From: CALKJU01 sp035326425
Lineage (GTDB): Bacteria; Pseudomonadota; Alphaproteobacteria; Geminicoccales; Geminicoccaceae
DNA: 64,000 nt
Assembly (NCBI GenBank): GCA_035326425.1
Contig: DAOLFG010000009.1
Coordinates: 1-64,000, forward strand
Reading direction: 5' to 3'
Below, piece by piece: positions 24,636 to 32,761 of the stretch. The notes beneath the pieces were generated by a model. The model saw nothing but the letters and a program-made list of their open reading frames with translations, was not told the origin of the DNA and made no database searches. Position numbers and translations under genes: made by a program. Position 1 is the stretch's first letter. Every line of letters begins with the position of its first letter.

Positions 24636-26494
24636 TCGACCAGCGCCGCTTCCTCCTCGTCCTCGCTGACCGTCGCCGGCGTGGTGGCGGCGGCGGGGCC
24701 GGCCAGGATGGCGCGGTAGGCGACATCGAGCTCGGCCGGCATGCGGCCGGGTCCGTCGAGCGGCCCCCAGCCGACCAGCTGCTTGCCGTCGCCCACCAGC
24801 ACGGCGGCTTCGCCGAGCCGACCCAGGCGAATGAAGTGCATGTCGAGGTTCCCGACGACGTCGGTCGGCTGGTAGACCAGGATCAGCACCGCCCCCGCCA
24901 GCTCCTCGCCGGCGGCCGCCCGCCAGGTCGGCCCCAGCTCATCGAAGAAGGCGAGGTCCATGGCCACCACCGTGGCTCCCCGGCGCGCCGCGGCGATCGC
25001 CTGCAGGCCGGCGAGCCGGGCGGGGGTCAGCTCCTGGCGCCAGCCGGCCGTCGATTCCTGGTCGAGCCAGCCGGCCTCCGGCTCCCGGTCGTCAGCCGGC
25101 TCGAAGGCCGCGAGCGCCCTGGCGATCTCGGCCTCGTCGACATCCGCCGACAGCCCCAGCAGCGCCCGCAGCGGCGTGTGGTCGTCGATCAGGCCACGGT
25201 CGATGCGGGCCAGCGTCAGCCGCCCCTCGACGCCGTCCGCGGCGTCGAACACCATCATCGGGATGCTGGGGACCGGCAGCGGCGGAGTGAGCAGGGCGGC
25301 GATGCTGCCCCGGCGCGGCCGCCATCTGGACTTGCCGTCGACCAGGTTGCGGACACGCAGCACGGGTGCGGCGTCGCCACCCGTCTCCAGCGGATCGTCC
25401 ATGGCATGGGCGGCGTCGCCGATGAAGCGGCGATAGAGGGTGAACTGGGCGTGGAAGCGGGTGAAGCCGTTGGCCAGGGTGCTGACCTGCACGAAATCGG
25501 CCAGCGTGAAACGCACGACCCCGACATAAGCCGCGACCGCCGCCCAGCTGCGCTCGCCCTGCACGATGTCCATGCCTAGCAGCAGGATGGCACCGCAGAA
25601 CACGATGTGGCTGCCGATGCGCGAGACCAGCGCCGCCTGCTCGCTGCAGATCGAGCGGTCGTTGAAGCCCTCGATGTAGTTGCGGACCGAGTCCTCGGCG
25701 AACAGGCGATCCAGCACAGGCCCCTTGTTCTCGATCGGCGTCGGCGACCGCTTGAGGGCCATGAACAGCTCGACGATGCGGCGCATGGCCTCGCTGCGCG
25801 AGCGCTCCCAGTCATGGCTGGCCTGGGCGGCGCGGTGGTTGGCCGGGTACTGGGCGAGCGTCGACACCAATGCCAGCAGGGCGAGGCCGGCCGTCGTCAG
25901 CGCGTCCATCCAGATCATCACCAGGCAGCCGGCGACGAAGCTCACCAGCGTCGGCATGAGCTGGACGAGTTGGCGCGCCGCCATGCCGCAATGCCGGGCG
26001 TAGCCGATGTAGAGGTGCATCGGCTCGGTGGCGGCGATTCGGCTGGCGACCGGCGCGCGCGGATCGGGCATGCGGCTGGCGAGCGCGAACACCCGCCTCG
26101 CCGAATATTCCTCGTACTCGCGGCCGAGCACGATGCCGCGCTTCCGCACGTCGAAGCGCAGCCAGGACGAGAGCGCCAGGATGCCGAAAGCCAGCGAGAC
26201 GGCGAGCCAAAGGAACGCCGCGCTGTTGGGCGGCGGCAGCGGCAGGTGGGAGAGCTGGCGCGGGATGCCCTCGGACAGGGCGTGCACCACCACGTAGAGC
26301 AGGGCCACCGACATGAACTTGGTGGCGAGGTGCAGCATGCCGGAAATGACGACCCGGGCGCTCTGCCACCAGTTCCGCTGGATGAAGTCGCCCAGCAGCC
26401 ACTTGATGTCGCTCGCATAGCGCCGGGCGCGCCGGGCGTGGCGCCCGAGCTTGCTGGCGGTGCGGGCCAAGCCCACGGGAGCTGCCGCGGCCAT
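24632..26494 (-). CDS. ABC-exporter-like membrane protein with degenerate nucleotide-binding domain
   Basis: A 620-aa protein with the layout of a fused ABC exporter. About six TM helices lie in residues 45-350 (e.g. SGMLHLATKFMSVALLYVVV, LVSFVAGCLVMIWM), with a C-terminal domain at about 385-600. That domain aligns by eye with an NBD (HTPLRALLGLSADVDEAEIARAL, WLDQESTAGWRQ), but the Walker A is missing. The signature LSGGQ is replaced by LTPARLAG, the Walker B reads VVAMDLAFF (catalytic Glu gone), and the H-loop position reads LVYQPTD. It should not hydrolyse ATP as such. It follows the glycosyltransferase by 3 nt and overlaps uvrD by 4 nt. Function unknown: possibly a glycan or lipid transport or scaffold subunit. 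Confidence 0.75.
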   Translation of the reverse strand: MAAAAPVGLARTASKLGRHARRARRYASDIKWLLGDFIQRNWWQSARVVISGMLHLATKFMSVALLYVVVHALSEGIPRQLSHLPLPPPNSAAFLWLAVSLAFGILALSSWLRFDVRKRGIVLGREYEEYSARRVFALASRMPDPRAPVASRIAATEPMHLYIGYARHCGMAARQLVQLMPTLVSFVAGCLVMIWMDALTTAGLALLALVSTLAQYPANHRAAQASHDWERSRSEAMRRIVELFMALKRSPTPIENKGPVLDRLFAEDSVRNYIEGFNDRSICSEQAALVSRIGSHIVFCGAILLLGMDIVQGERSWAAVAAYVGVVRFTLADFVQVSTLANGFTRFHAQFTLYRRFIGDAAHAMDDPLETGGDAAPVLRVRNLVDGKSRWRPRRGSIAALLTPPLPVPSIPMMVFDAADGVEGRLTLARIDRGLIDDHTPLRALLGLSADVDEAEIARALAAFEPADDREPEAGWLDQESTAGWRQELTPARLAGLQAIAAARRGATVVAMDLAFFDELGPTWRAAAGEELAGAVLILVYQPTDVVGNLDMHFIRLGRLGEAAVLVGDGKQLVGWGPLDGPGRMPAELDVAYRAILAGPAAATTPATVSEDEEEAALVE

Positions 26495-26497
26495 GGC

Positions 26498-28456
26498 TCA
26501 GCGCGCCATGCCGGCGAGCTTGGGAGGTTCGCCCTCGACGGCTGGCGGCTCGGGCAGCCTCAGCACGCCGGCCCAGGTCTCGAGCACGTGGTCGAGCGCC
26601 AGCTCCTCCATCCGCTCGCGCGCCGCCGCGGCGAGGCGCGCTCTTCGCAGCTCGTCGGTCGCCAGCTCGCGCATGGCGCCGGCGAGCGCCCCGAGATCCC
26701 CCGCCGGCACGACCAGGCCGGTGACGTCGTGCTCGACGAACTCCAGCGGGCCGGGCGTGGCGTCGTTGACGATCGGCACCACGCCGCAGGCCATGGCCTC
26801 CAGCAGCGCGTTGGGCATGCCCTCGAAATCGGAGGCGAGCACGAAGATGTCGGAGGCGTAGAGGTGTGAAAACGGGTCGACATGGCCGTGGAACCGCACG
26901 CGCGCGGCGATGCCGCGCAGGGCCACCAAGCTGTCGAGGCCGGAACGCTCGGGGCCGTCGCCCAGGACCTCGAGCGTCCAGCCGTCGAGCCCGTCGAGCC
27001 GGGCGAACGCCTCGATCACGAGATCCACGCGCTTCTGCGGCACCAGCCGGCCGACCGAGATGAAGCGAGGGCCCGAACGCGAGCGGCGCGTGCCGGGATC
27101 GGGCGGCACGCGCAGTGGGTTGGGGACATACGCCAGATGGGAAGCCGGCATCCAGGCGCGCATCGTCTCGACCGCACCGCGGCTGTTGGCCGTCACCACG
27201 TCGGCGGCGCCGTACATCAGCGGACGCAACTCCTGCCAGACCGGCATCAACTCCTGTCGCGCCGGATCGTTGCGTTCCGAGATCACCAGCCGGGTCGGCA
27301 GGCCCTGCCTCGCCAATGCCGCCACGATGTTGGTCGCCCCGAGGAACGCCAGCGTCACAGGAGCCTGGACATGCTCCATCAGCAGGCGGGTTGCCAGGAC
27401 CTGCCGGCACTTCGCGCGGTCCGTCAGCAGGTCGCCATACTGCAGTATGGTTCTTGGCGGCCGACCGGTATTGCGTGCCGCCCCGAACAGGGCCCGGGCG
27501 CACTGGATTGCGCCCTTGAAGTGCAGCCGGTCGAATGCCGGGTTGAGCCAGTCGAGCAGGCCCAGGGCAGCATGCCCGTAGCTGCGCAGCCCGCCGCGCA
27601 GGTCGCGGCCGGCCGACAGCATGCTGCGGCGCGCGTCGCGGCCGGCGGCGCGCACGCTCCGCCGGGCCTCGCGGCCCATCCGCCGCGCCTCGCGGCCGAT
27701 GCGGCGTGCCTCGCGCGCCATCCGTCGCGCCTCGCGGCCGACCCGCTTGGCCTCGCGCGCCATCCGCCGTGCGTCGCGGGCGTGGCGCCGGATCATCCGG
27801 CCGGCCTCGCGCACCGGGAACAGCGCCGCCCGCAGCCGGCGCCGGACCACGCGCTTGACGGTGCGCAGGATGTCCATGAGCCCGACACCGGCTTCGGAAG
27901 CCGCAGGCGGCTCCTCCACCGTCGGAGCCGCGACCGGTGCCGGCGTCGGCGGCGAAGCGGGCGGCGCGGGCACGATCTCGGCCCTCTTCGCCGACGCCGT
28001 GGGGATCGCGACGACCACCGCGTCGTCGGCCGATGCCTTGGCTTCGTGATCAGCCTGGAGTGGGGCAGCCTCGGCGGCGGCAGGCTGGGACCCGGCTTCC
28101 GGTCGAGCCCGGCTCTCCAGCCGCAGCACCGGTGCTGTCGCGGTCCCGAGGGGATCCTCCTGTATCGGGGGGCGGCGTTCTTCCCGCTCCTTCTTCTTTT
28201 CCTTGTGGCCGGTGCGGATGCGCAGGAACTCGCGGACCTTCAGTCGCGTCACCCGTTCGTCCAGGCGATGGGCGTCCTCGGCCTTGTCGGAGTAGGTGGC
28301 GACGCAGATCCGGTAGCCCTGCCCGGCCCAGGCGTCGACCAGCAGGGAAGCCACACGCTGCGCGCCGCCACGGCCGAGATTGGGCAGCAGGACCAGCAGG
28401 TCGTAGCGCTGCGGCCGCGCCGCCCACTCGACCAGCCAGTCCTCGCGCTGGCTCAT
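26498..28456 (-). CDS. GT4 glycosyltransferase with Arg-rich heptad-repeat insertion
   Basis: A 652-aa protein. Residues 1-80 start a GT-B fold (YDLLVLLPNLGRGGAQRVAS). Residues about 310-640 complete it with VISERNDPARQELMPVW, FISVGRLVPQKRVDLVIEAF and the nucleotide-sugar motif DFEGMPNALLEAMACGVVP. Between them lies a 230-residue insertion. It has a charged KEKKKEREERR stretch, a Pro/Ala-rich low-complexity part (about 105-190), and an Arg-rich helix (about 220-285) built from near-identical 7-residue units (REARRMA, REARRIG, REARRMG). The insertion is not part of ordinary GT4 enzymes. The gene overlaps the methyltransferase by ATGA. Acceptor and sugar unknown. Confidence 0.85.
   Translation of the reverse strand: MSQREDWLVEWAARPQRYDLLVLLPNLGRGGAQRVASLLVDAWAGQGYRICVATYSDKAEDAHRLDERVTRLKVREFLRIRTGHKEKKKEREERRPPIQEDPLGTATAPVLRLESRARPEAGSQPAAAEAAPLQADHEAKASADDAVVVAIPTASAKRAEIVPAPPASPPTPAPVAAPTVEEPPAASEAGVGLMDILRTVKRVVRRRLRAALFPVREAGRMIRRHARDARRMAREAKRVGREARRMAREARRIGREARRMGREARRSVRAAGRDARRSMLSAGRDLRGGLRSYGHAALGLLDWLNPAFDRLHFKGAIQCARALFGAARNTGRPPRTILQYGDLLTDRAKCRQVLATRLLMEHVQAPVTLAFLGATNIVAALARQGLPTRLVISERNDPARQELMPVWQELRPLMYGAADVVTANSRGAVETMRAWMPASHLAYVPNPLRVPPDPGTRRSRSGPRFISVGRLVPQKRVDLVIEAFARLDGLDGWTLEVLGDGPERSGLDSLVALRGIAARVRFHGHVDPFSHLYASDIFVLASDFEGMPNALLEAMACGVVPIVNDATPGPLEFVEHDVTGLVVPAGDLGALAGAMRELATDELRRARLAAAARERMEELALDHVLETWAGVLRLPEPPAVEGEPPKLAGMAR
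27602..27799 (-). repeat. 21-bp imperfect tandem repeat coding for Arg-rich heptads
   Basis: Within the glycosyltransferase gene about nine consecutive 21-bp units encode R-E-A-R-R-x-x heptads (residues about 220-285). Units are similar at DNA level, with third-position changes, so the peptide is better conserved than the DNA. The heptad period fits a long amphipathic, strongly basic helix. Copy number may vary between strains. Confidence 0.8.
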
Positions 28457-30159
28457 GCCACCTGCCGTCGCGGCAGTCCCGGCATCACGGCGATCCGTCC
28501 GCCGACATCGCTGCGCGCCAGCAGCAGCGGCAGACCGGTGGCTGCCAGCCACTCGTCGACCGCCTTGCGGGCGCCGGCCCACGAGCCGTAGTCGTCGACG
28601 ATCAGCGCGCCGCCGGCGCTGACCAGCGGCGCCAGCACGTCCAGCTCGGCCCGCGTGGATTCGTAGAAGTCGGTATCGAGCCGCAGCAGGGCGATCTCCT
28701 GCGGGCGTCGTGCCGCCAGGGTCTCCTCGACCCTGCCCTCGACGAGAACGGTGCGCTGCTGCGGAAAGCCGGTGCCCGCCATGTTCTGGCGGACCTCCTC
28801 CAGCGGGCCGTAGTTCCAGCTGTTGTGGCCGTCGGCTCGGCTCTCGCGCCACTTCTCGGCGGCATCGCCGCCATCGAGCTTGGTATCATGCGGCCCCGGC
28901 TCGGGCATGCCGCTGAAGGTGTCGTAGAGCCAGATCCGCCGGCTGCCGTCGTCGCCGTGATGGGCCAGGGCAAGGGCCGCCATCATGCTGCTGCCGCCCT
29001 TCCAGACGCCACACTCGACGATGTCGCCCGGAATCCGGTTGCGCACGATGTAGCCCACCGCTTGGTAGACGGCGTAGAGCCGCTCCATCGTGGTCATGGT
29101 GAACGGCTTGCAGCGCTCGTAGAAGCCCATGAACACCGCATCGCGCGCCATGTCGCGCTGGCTCGACTTGGGCGGCCGCTTGGGCTGTGCGACGCACAGC
29201 ACGTTGTGGATGCGCAGCTCGCGCTCGCTGTACTCGGGGTGGCGCGCCAGGATCTCGGCCGTCAGGCGGCCGCCGCCATTGTTCTCGTCCGCCGGGCGCT
29301 CGGTCCACTCCTTGACGTCGTAGTGACGCTCGACGATGGCGCGCAGCTCGTCCAGCCGCACGCGGTTGAGGCCGGTGGCGATGTAGTGGTCGGGCGGCGG
29401 GTCGAAATCCAGGTGCGCCCAGTCGATGTACTTCGCCTGCTCCGGATCGCCCGGCACGATGGCCTTCAGCGTGCGCGGCGGCAGGTGGTGGCCGTTCCAG
29501 CAATAGTAGTTGTGGTGGTTGAAGATCATCCGGCCGTCGGGCGCCAGCCGCCTGGCGCAGCCGGCCAGCACCTCCTCGAGATGCTGCAGGTGCTCGGTGA
29601 CATTGTGCAGCACCGCCACGTCGAACACGTCGTCTGGCGCGATGTCCTCGAACGTGCCCTCGATCAGGGCGGTGTGCGGATAGCAGGCCAGCACGTCGCG
29701 CGGCGTGAAGCCCAGCGGCTCCTGCCGGCTGGTGGTCTTGCTCTTGGCGCTGTCGGCGTCGAGGTTCACCCTCGGGTCGAGGCCGACATAGCGGCTGACG
29801 CCCGAGACGACGTAGCCGATGGCGTGCATGCCGTTGCCGCAGCCGACGTCGAGCAGCCGCTTGCCCTGGATGTATTTGCGGATCTTCTTGGGCCAGCCGA
29901 CATAGCCCAGATCGACGGCGCGGATCACCAGCCGCTCGTGCAGCCGCCGGTCGGTGGGCTCGACGCCGGCCGCGAACAGATCGAAGGCCTCGAGCGCCAG
30001 CGCCGGGCTCTTGTCGTAGCCCTTCTCGATCTCCTTCTGCGTCGGCCCGGCCTCGCCGCCGGCGGGGCGGCCGGTGGCCTCGGGCCTGGCAGCCGCCGGC
30101 TCGGCGGTGTCGCGGTCTCGCAAAGCCTGCGCAAGGCTATCCTTGAGGGTGGCTGCCAC
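28453..30159 (-). CDS. Fusion of class I SAM methyltransferase and TylF/MycF-type methyltransferase
   Basis: Bifunctional protein of about 568 aa. The N-terminal half has the SAM-binding motif RLLDVGCGNGMHAIGYV (about residue 102) and FDVAVLHNVTEHLQHLEEVL of a Methyltransf_25-like domain. The C-terminal half (about 325-568) has the TylF/macrocin O-methyltransferase signature GDIVECGVWKGGSSMMAALA, WLYDTFSGMPEPGPHD, IALLRLDTDFYESTRAELD and ALIVDDYGSWAGARKAVDEW. TylF members methylate sugar hydroxyls. I chose GTG 30159 because GGAGAGG lies 12 nt upstream and the codons before it look non-coding; an ATG at 30270 is also possible. First gene of the run with the glycosyltransferase, degenerate ABC and uvrD. 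Confidence 0.85.
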   Translation of the reverse strand: MAATLKDSLAQALRDRDTAEPAAARPEATGRPAGGEAGPTQKEIEKGYDKSPALALEAFDLFAAGVEPTDRRLHERLVIRAVDLGYVGWPKKIRKYIQGKRLLDVGCGNGMHAIGYVVSGVSRYVGLDPRVNLDADSAKSKTTSRQEPLGFTPRDVLACYPHTALIEGTFEDIAPDDVFDVAVLHNVTEHLQHLEEVLAGCARRLAPDGRMIFNHHNYYCWNGHHLPPRTLKAIVPGDPEQAKYIDWAHLDFDPPPDHYIATGLNRVRLDELRAIVERHYDVKEWTERPADENNGGGRLTAEILARHPEYSERELRIHNVLCVAQPKRPPKSSQRDMARDAVFMGFYERCKPFTMTTMERLYAVYQAVGYIVRNRIPGDIVECGVWKGGSSMMAALALAHHGDDGSRRIWLYDTFSGMPEPGPHDTKLDGGDAAEKWRESRADGHNSWNYGPLEEVRQNMAGTGFPQQRTVLVEGRVEETLAARRPQEIALLRLDTDFYESTRAELDVLAPLVSAGGALIVDDYGSWAGARKAVDEWLAATGLPLLLARSDVGGRIAVMPGLPRRQVA

Positions 30160-30564
30160 GCTCGTGCAATGCCTCTCCGGTGGAATGCCGGCCTGCCGGC
30201 CCCGCGGCGCACCGGGGTCCTGCCGGGGCCGCATCGAGGGCGAGATAGCGGCCACTGCCACGGCTTGCAAGGCGAGGGCGGGTCACGTCGTGTGCACCGA
30301 TCAATCCAAGGTTGATAAAAGCTCTTGTATTTCAACGGGATATGCTGCGTCGGTTTGACAATTCTCACAGCGTCCGGGGGGCTGACGGTGCGAGTATGAG
30401 CCTTGCTGAGGGCTGAGCATTTGGTGACCTGTGAGCGGCTATGCGTAGCATGCTCACAGGTCCTTTTCTTTTCCGGGCCCCTGCCCCGCCGCCGCCATCG
30501 ATTGCTCCTTGCCTGTTGCAGTGGCATGTTCCGCGCCGCTCCGGTCAGGGAAGGATTTCGGGAA
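30160..30564. other. Long divergent intergenic region
   Basis: These 405 nt separate the divergent methyltransferase-fusion and aminotransferase genes and contain no convincing protein gene. The centre (about 30295-30365) is clearly AT-richer than its surroundings and is the likely promoter zone for one or both genes. An isolated TTGACA at 30355 has no matching -10 at the proper distance. A 24-codon open frame (ATG 30342 to TGA 30414) precedes a strong hairpin with a T-rich tail (30426-30472); both are listed separately or under findings. Confidence 0.5.
30426..30472 (+). terminator. Orphan intrinsic terminator upstream of the aminotransferase
   Basis: GACCTGTGAGC (30426-30436) and GCTCACAGGTC (30452-30462) form a perfect 11-bp stem. 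The loop itself can pair CTA with TAG. The tail is CTTTTCTTTT (30463-30472). The orientation is plus strand, towards the aminotransferase gene that starts 93 nt later, but no annotated gene lies upstream on that strand. It therefore ends either a small RNA or an attenuated leader of the aminotransferase mRNA. Confidence 0.65.
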
Positions 30565-31731
30565 ATGCAGCTCGCCGCCGCCATGTCGCGCCTCGGAACC
30601 GAAAGCGCCTTCGAGGTGCTGGCGCGCGCCACCCGGATGGCGCAGCAGGGCCGCAGCATCATCAATCTCGGCATCGGCCAGCCCGACTTCCCCACACCGC
30701 CCAACATCGTCGAGGCGGCGGTCAAGGCGCTGCGCGACGGCCACCACGGCTACACCCCGGCCAACGGCATCCTGCCGCTGCGCGAGGCGGTAGCGGCCGA
30801 CATGAAGCTGCGGCGCGGCGTCGAGGTGAACCCGGACCAGGTTGTCGTGGTGCCCGGCGGCAAGGTCACGATGTTCATGGCCATCGCCATGTTCGGCGAG
30901 CCCGGCGCCGAGATCATGTATCCCGATCCCGGCTTCCCGATCTACCGCTCGCTGATCCAGTGGACCGGCGCCGAGGCGGTGCCGATCGCCCTCTACGAGG
31001 ACAAGGGCTTCGCCTTCTCCGCCACCGAGGTGCTCGACCGCATCACGCCGCGCACGCGGCTCATCATCGTCAACAGCCCCGCCAACCCGACGGGTGGCAT
31101 CGTGCCCAAGGCCGAGCTGGACCGGCTGGTGGCCGGCCTCGCCGACCATCCGCAGGTGGCGGTGATGTCGGACGAGATCTATGCCCGCATGTGCTACGAT
31201 GGCGTGCCGCACGCCTCGCTGACGGTCTATCCCGAGATCCAGGACCGCCTGATCCTGCTGGACGGCTGGTCCAAGACCTACGCCATGACCGGCTGGCGGC
31301 TCGGCTGGGGCGTGTGGCCGGAATCGCTGGCCGACCACGCCACGCGCCTCGCCATCAACACCCATTCCTGCGTCAATGCCGCCACGCAGTGGGCCGGCCT
31401 CGAGGCGCTGACCGGGCCGCAGGATTCCGTCGATAGGATGGTGGCCGCCTTCGACGAGCGCCGGCACGTCATCGTCAAGGAGCTGAACGACATTCCCGGC
31501 TTCCGATGCGTCAACCCGGGCGGCGCCTTCTACGCCTTCCCCAACATCGAGGGCACGGGCAAGTCGTCGCGCCAGCTGCAGGACGAGCTGCTGAACGAGG
31601 TCGGTGTCGCCATCATCAGCGGCACCAGCTTCGGCATCTACGGCGAAGGCTATATCCGCTTCTCCTATGCCGCCTCGGTCGAGGCCATCCAGGAGGCCTG
31701 CGCCCGCATCCGCCGCTATCTGGGGGCCTGA
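30565..31731 (+). CDS. PLP-dependent class I/II aminotransferase
   Basis: Fold-type I aminotransferase of 388 aa, cytosolic. Motifs are IINLGIGQPDFPTPPNIVEA (N-terminal), GYTPANGILPLREAV, IIVNSPANPTGGIV (PLP-phosphate and substrate carboxylate region), VMSDEIYARMCYDG and the lysine loop LLDGWSKTYAMTGWRLGWGV (Schiff-base Lys in SK). The C-terminal arginine region is GYIRFSYAASVEAI. It belongs to the aspartate-aminotransferase-like group; the amino donor is not clear. ATG is preceded by AAGGA about 10 nt upstream. TGATG coupling with the VOC gene. Confidence 0.93.
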   Translation: MQLAAAMSRLGTESAFEVLARATRMAQQGRSIINLGIGQPDFPTPPNIVEAAVKALRDGHHGYTPANGILPLREAVAADMKLRRGVEVNPDQVVVVPGGKVTMFMAIAMFGEPGAEIMYPDPGFPIYRSLIQWTGAEAVPIALYEDKGFAFSATEVLDRITPRTRLIIVNSPANPTGGIVPKAELDRLVAGLADHPQVAVMSDEIYARMCYDGVPHASLTVYPEIQDRLILLDGWSKTYAMTGWRLGWGVWPESLADHATRLAINTHSCVNAATQWAGLEALTGPQDSVDRMVAAFDERRHVIVKELNDIPGFRCVNPGGAFYAFPNIEGTGKSSRQLQDELLNEVGVAIISGTSFGIYGEGYIRFSYAASVEAIQEACARIRRYLGA

Positions 31732-32150
31732 TGGAACAGCGCGTCAGCCTGATCACCCTCGGCGTCGCCGACCTCGCCCGTGCGCGCGCCTTCTACGAGG
31801 CGCTGGGCTGGCGGGCGAGCGGCCCAACCGACGGCGTCGCCTTCTTCCAGGCCGGCGGCATGATCCTCGCCCTGTGGAGCTGGGCGGCACTGGCCGAGGA
31901 TGCCGGGCTGGCGCCGTCCGGCCAGGGCTTCCGCGGCTCGGCGCTGGCCTACAATGTCCGCGACAGGGCCGAGGTCGCCGAGACCGTCGCGGCCTGGGTC
32001 GCCGCCGGCGGCACGGTGACCCGTCCGGCGCAGGACACCTTCTGGGGCGGACACACCGCCTACGTCGCCGACCTCGACGGCCACGTCTGGGAGATCGCCT
32101 GGAACCCCGGCTGGCCGATCGCCGAGGACGGCAGCATCAGGCTGGGTTGA
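31731..32150 (+). CDS. VOC-family (glyoxalase/bleomycin resistance-like) protein
   Basis: Small protein of 139 aa with one vicinal-oxygen-chelate domain. It starts MEQRVSLITLGVADLARARA, then FYEALGWRASGPTDGVAFFQ, and ends in TAYVADLDGHVWEIAWNP, where the Glu is the typical C-terminal metal ligand. The N-terminal ligand position (VSLITLGV) lacks His, so metal binding is uncertain. Reaction unknown. Its ATG overlaps the aminotransferase stop, and its own stop abuts the stop of the convergent Uma2 gene with no gap. Confidence 0.85.
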   Translation: MEQRVSLITLGVADLARARAFYEALGWRASGPTDGVAFFQAGGMILALWSWAALAEDAGLAPSGQGFRGSALAYNVRDRAEVAETVAAWVAAGGTVTRPAQDTFWGGHTAYVADLDGHVWEIAWNPGWPIAEDGSIRLG

Positions 32151-32729
32151 TCAGGCCGCGCGGTCGGCGACGTCGGTATCCTCGTAGATCTCGCTGAGCG
32201 GCAGGCTGATGCCGAGGGCCGCGATCTCCAGCGTCGAGGCCAGACCGCTGATCTCCTCGTCGATCCAGGAGGCGCCGGGCTCCCGGCGGACGAGGTCGAT
32301 CCGCGGCTCGTCCTGGGAGACATAGGCGATCAGCCGCATCGACGGGATCGCCTGGTAGGCGCGGCGCTTGCGCGTCAGGTCGTCCTTGGCCGTGCGCGGC
32401 GACAGCACCTCGAAGACGACGACGGCATCCTCGATGCGCGTCCGCTTGCCGCTGCGCGGGCCGCAGCGAACGAACAGCTCGGGATAGGTGGAGGCTCCGG
32501 CCTCGCGGCTCACGACCTTCAGGTTGGCGCCGTGGACGTAGCAGGGGCTGCCGCGCAGCGCGTTCCGCATGAGCGCAATGAGGTTGATGCTCAGCCGGTC
32601 GTGATCCTCGGTGCCGCCGGACATCATCCGGACGACGCCCCCGACCAGCTCGTACCGCTCGCGCTGCCGCTCCTCCCAATCGAGGAACGCGTCGAGGCTG
32701 GTCGGAATCTGCAGGGCGGTCGCCGTCAT
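32151..32729 (-). CDS. Uma2-family (DUF820) PD-(D/E)XK nuclease-like protein
   Basis: A 192-aa protein of the Uma2 family, restriction-endonuclease-like fold, cellular role unknown. Visible are LDAFLDWEERQRERYELVGG (N-terminal, Glu of the active site), YPELFVRCG and DAVVVFEVLSPRTAKDDLTR (the Asp...Glu-x-Leu core of the nuclease site), then RRAYQAIPSMRLIAYVSQDE. Such genes are frequent, often multicopy, in cyanobacteria and some alphaproteobacteria. It lies 32 nt behind the oxidoreductase gene on the same strand and is convergent to the VOC gene. Confidence 0.87.
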   Translation of the reverse strand: MTATALQIPTSLDAFLDWEERQRERYELVGGVVRMMSGGTEDHDRLSINLIALMRNALRGSPCYVHGANLKVVSREAGASTYPELFVRCGPRSGKRTRIEDAVVVFEVLSPRTAKDDLTRKRRAYQAIPSMRLIAYVSQDEPRIDLVRREPGASWIDEEISGLASTLEIAALGISLPLSEIYEDTDVADRAA

Positions 32730-32761
32730 GGCCGCAGGATAGCATCCTCTCACAGTGAGGC

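Noticed and set aside
27621..28049. A repetitive plus-strand frame rich in LRRASRP units
   Set aside because: It is the antisense reading of the REARRxx heptad repeats in the glycosyltransferase gene, not a separate protein.
30355..30360. A perfect TTGACA box
   Set aside because: No acceptable -10 element 16-18 nt downstream, where the sequence is a run of G. Not called as a promoter.
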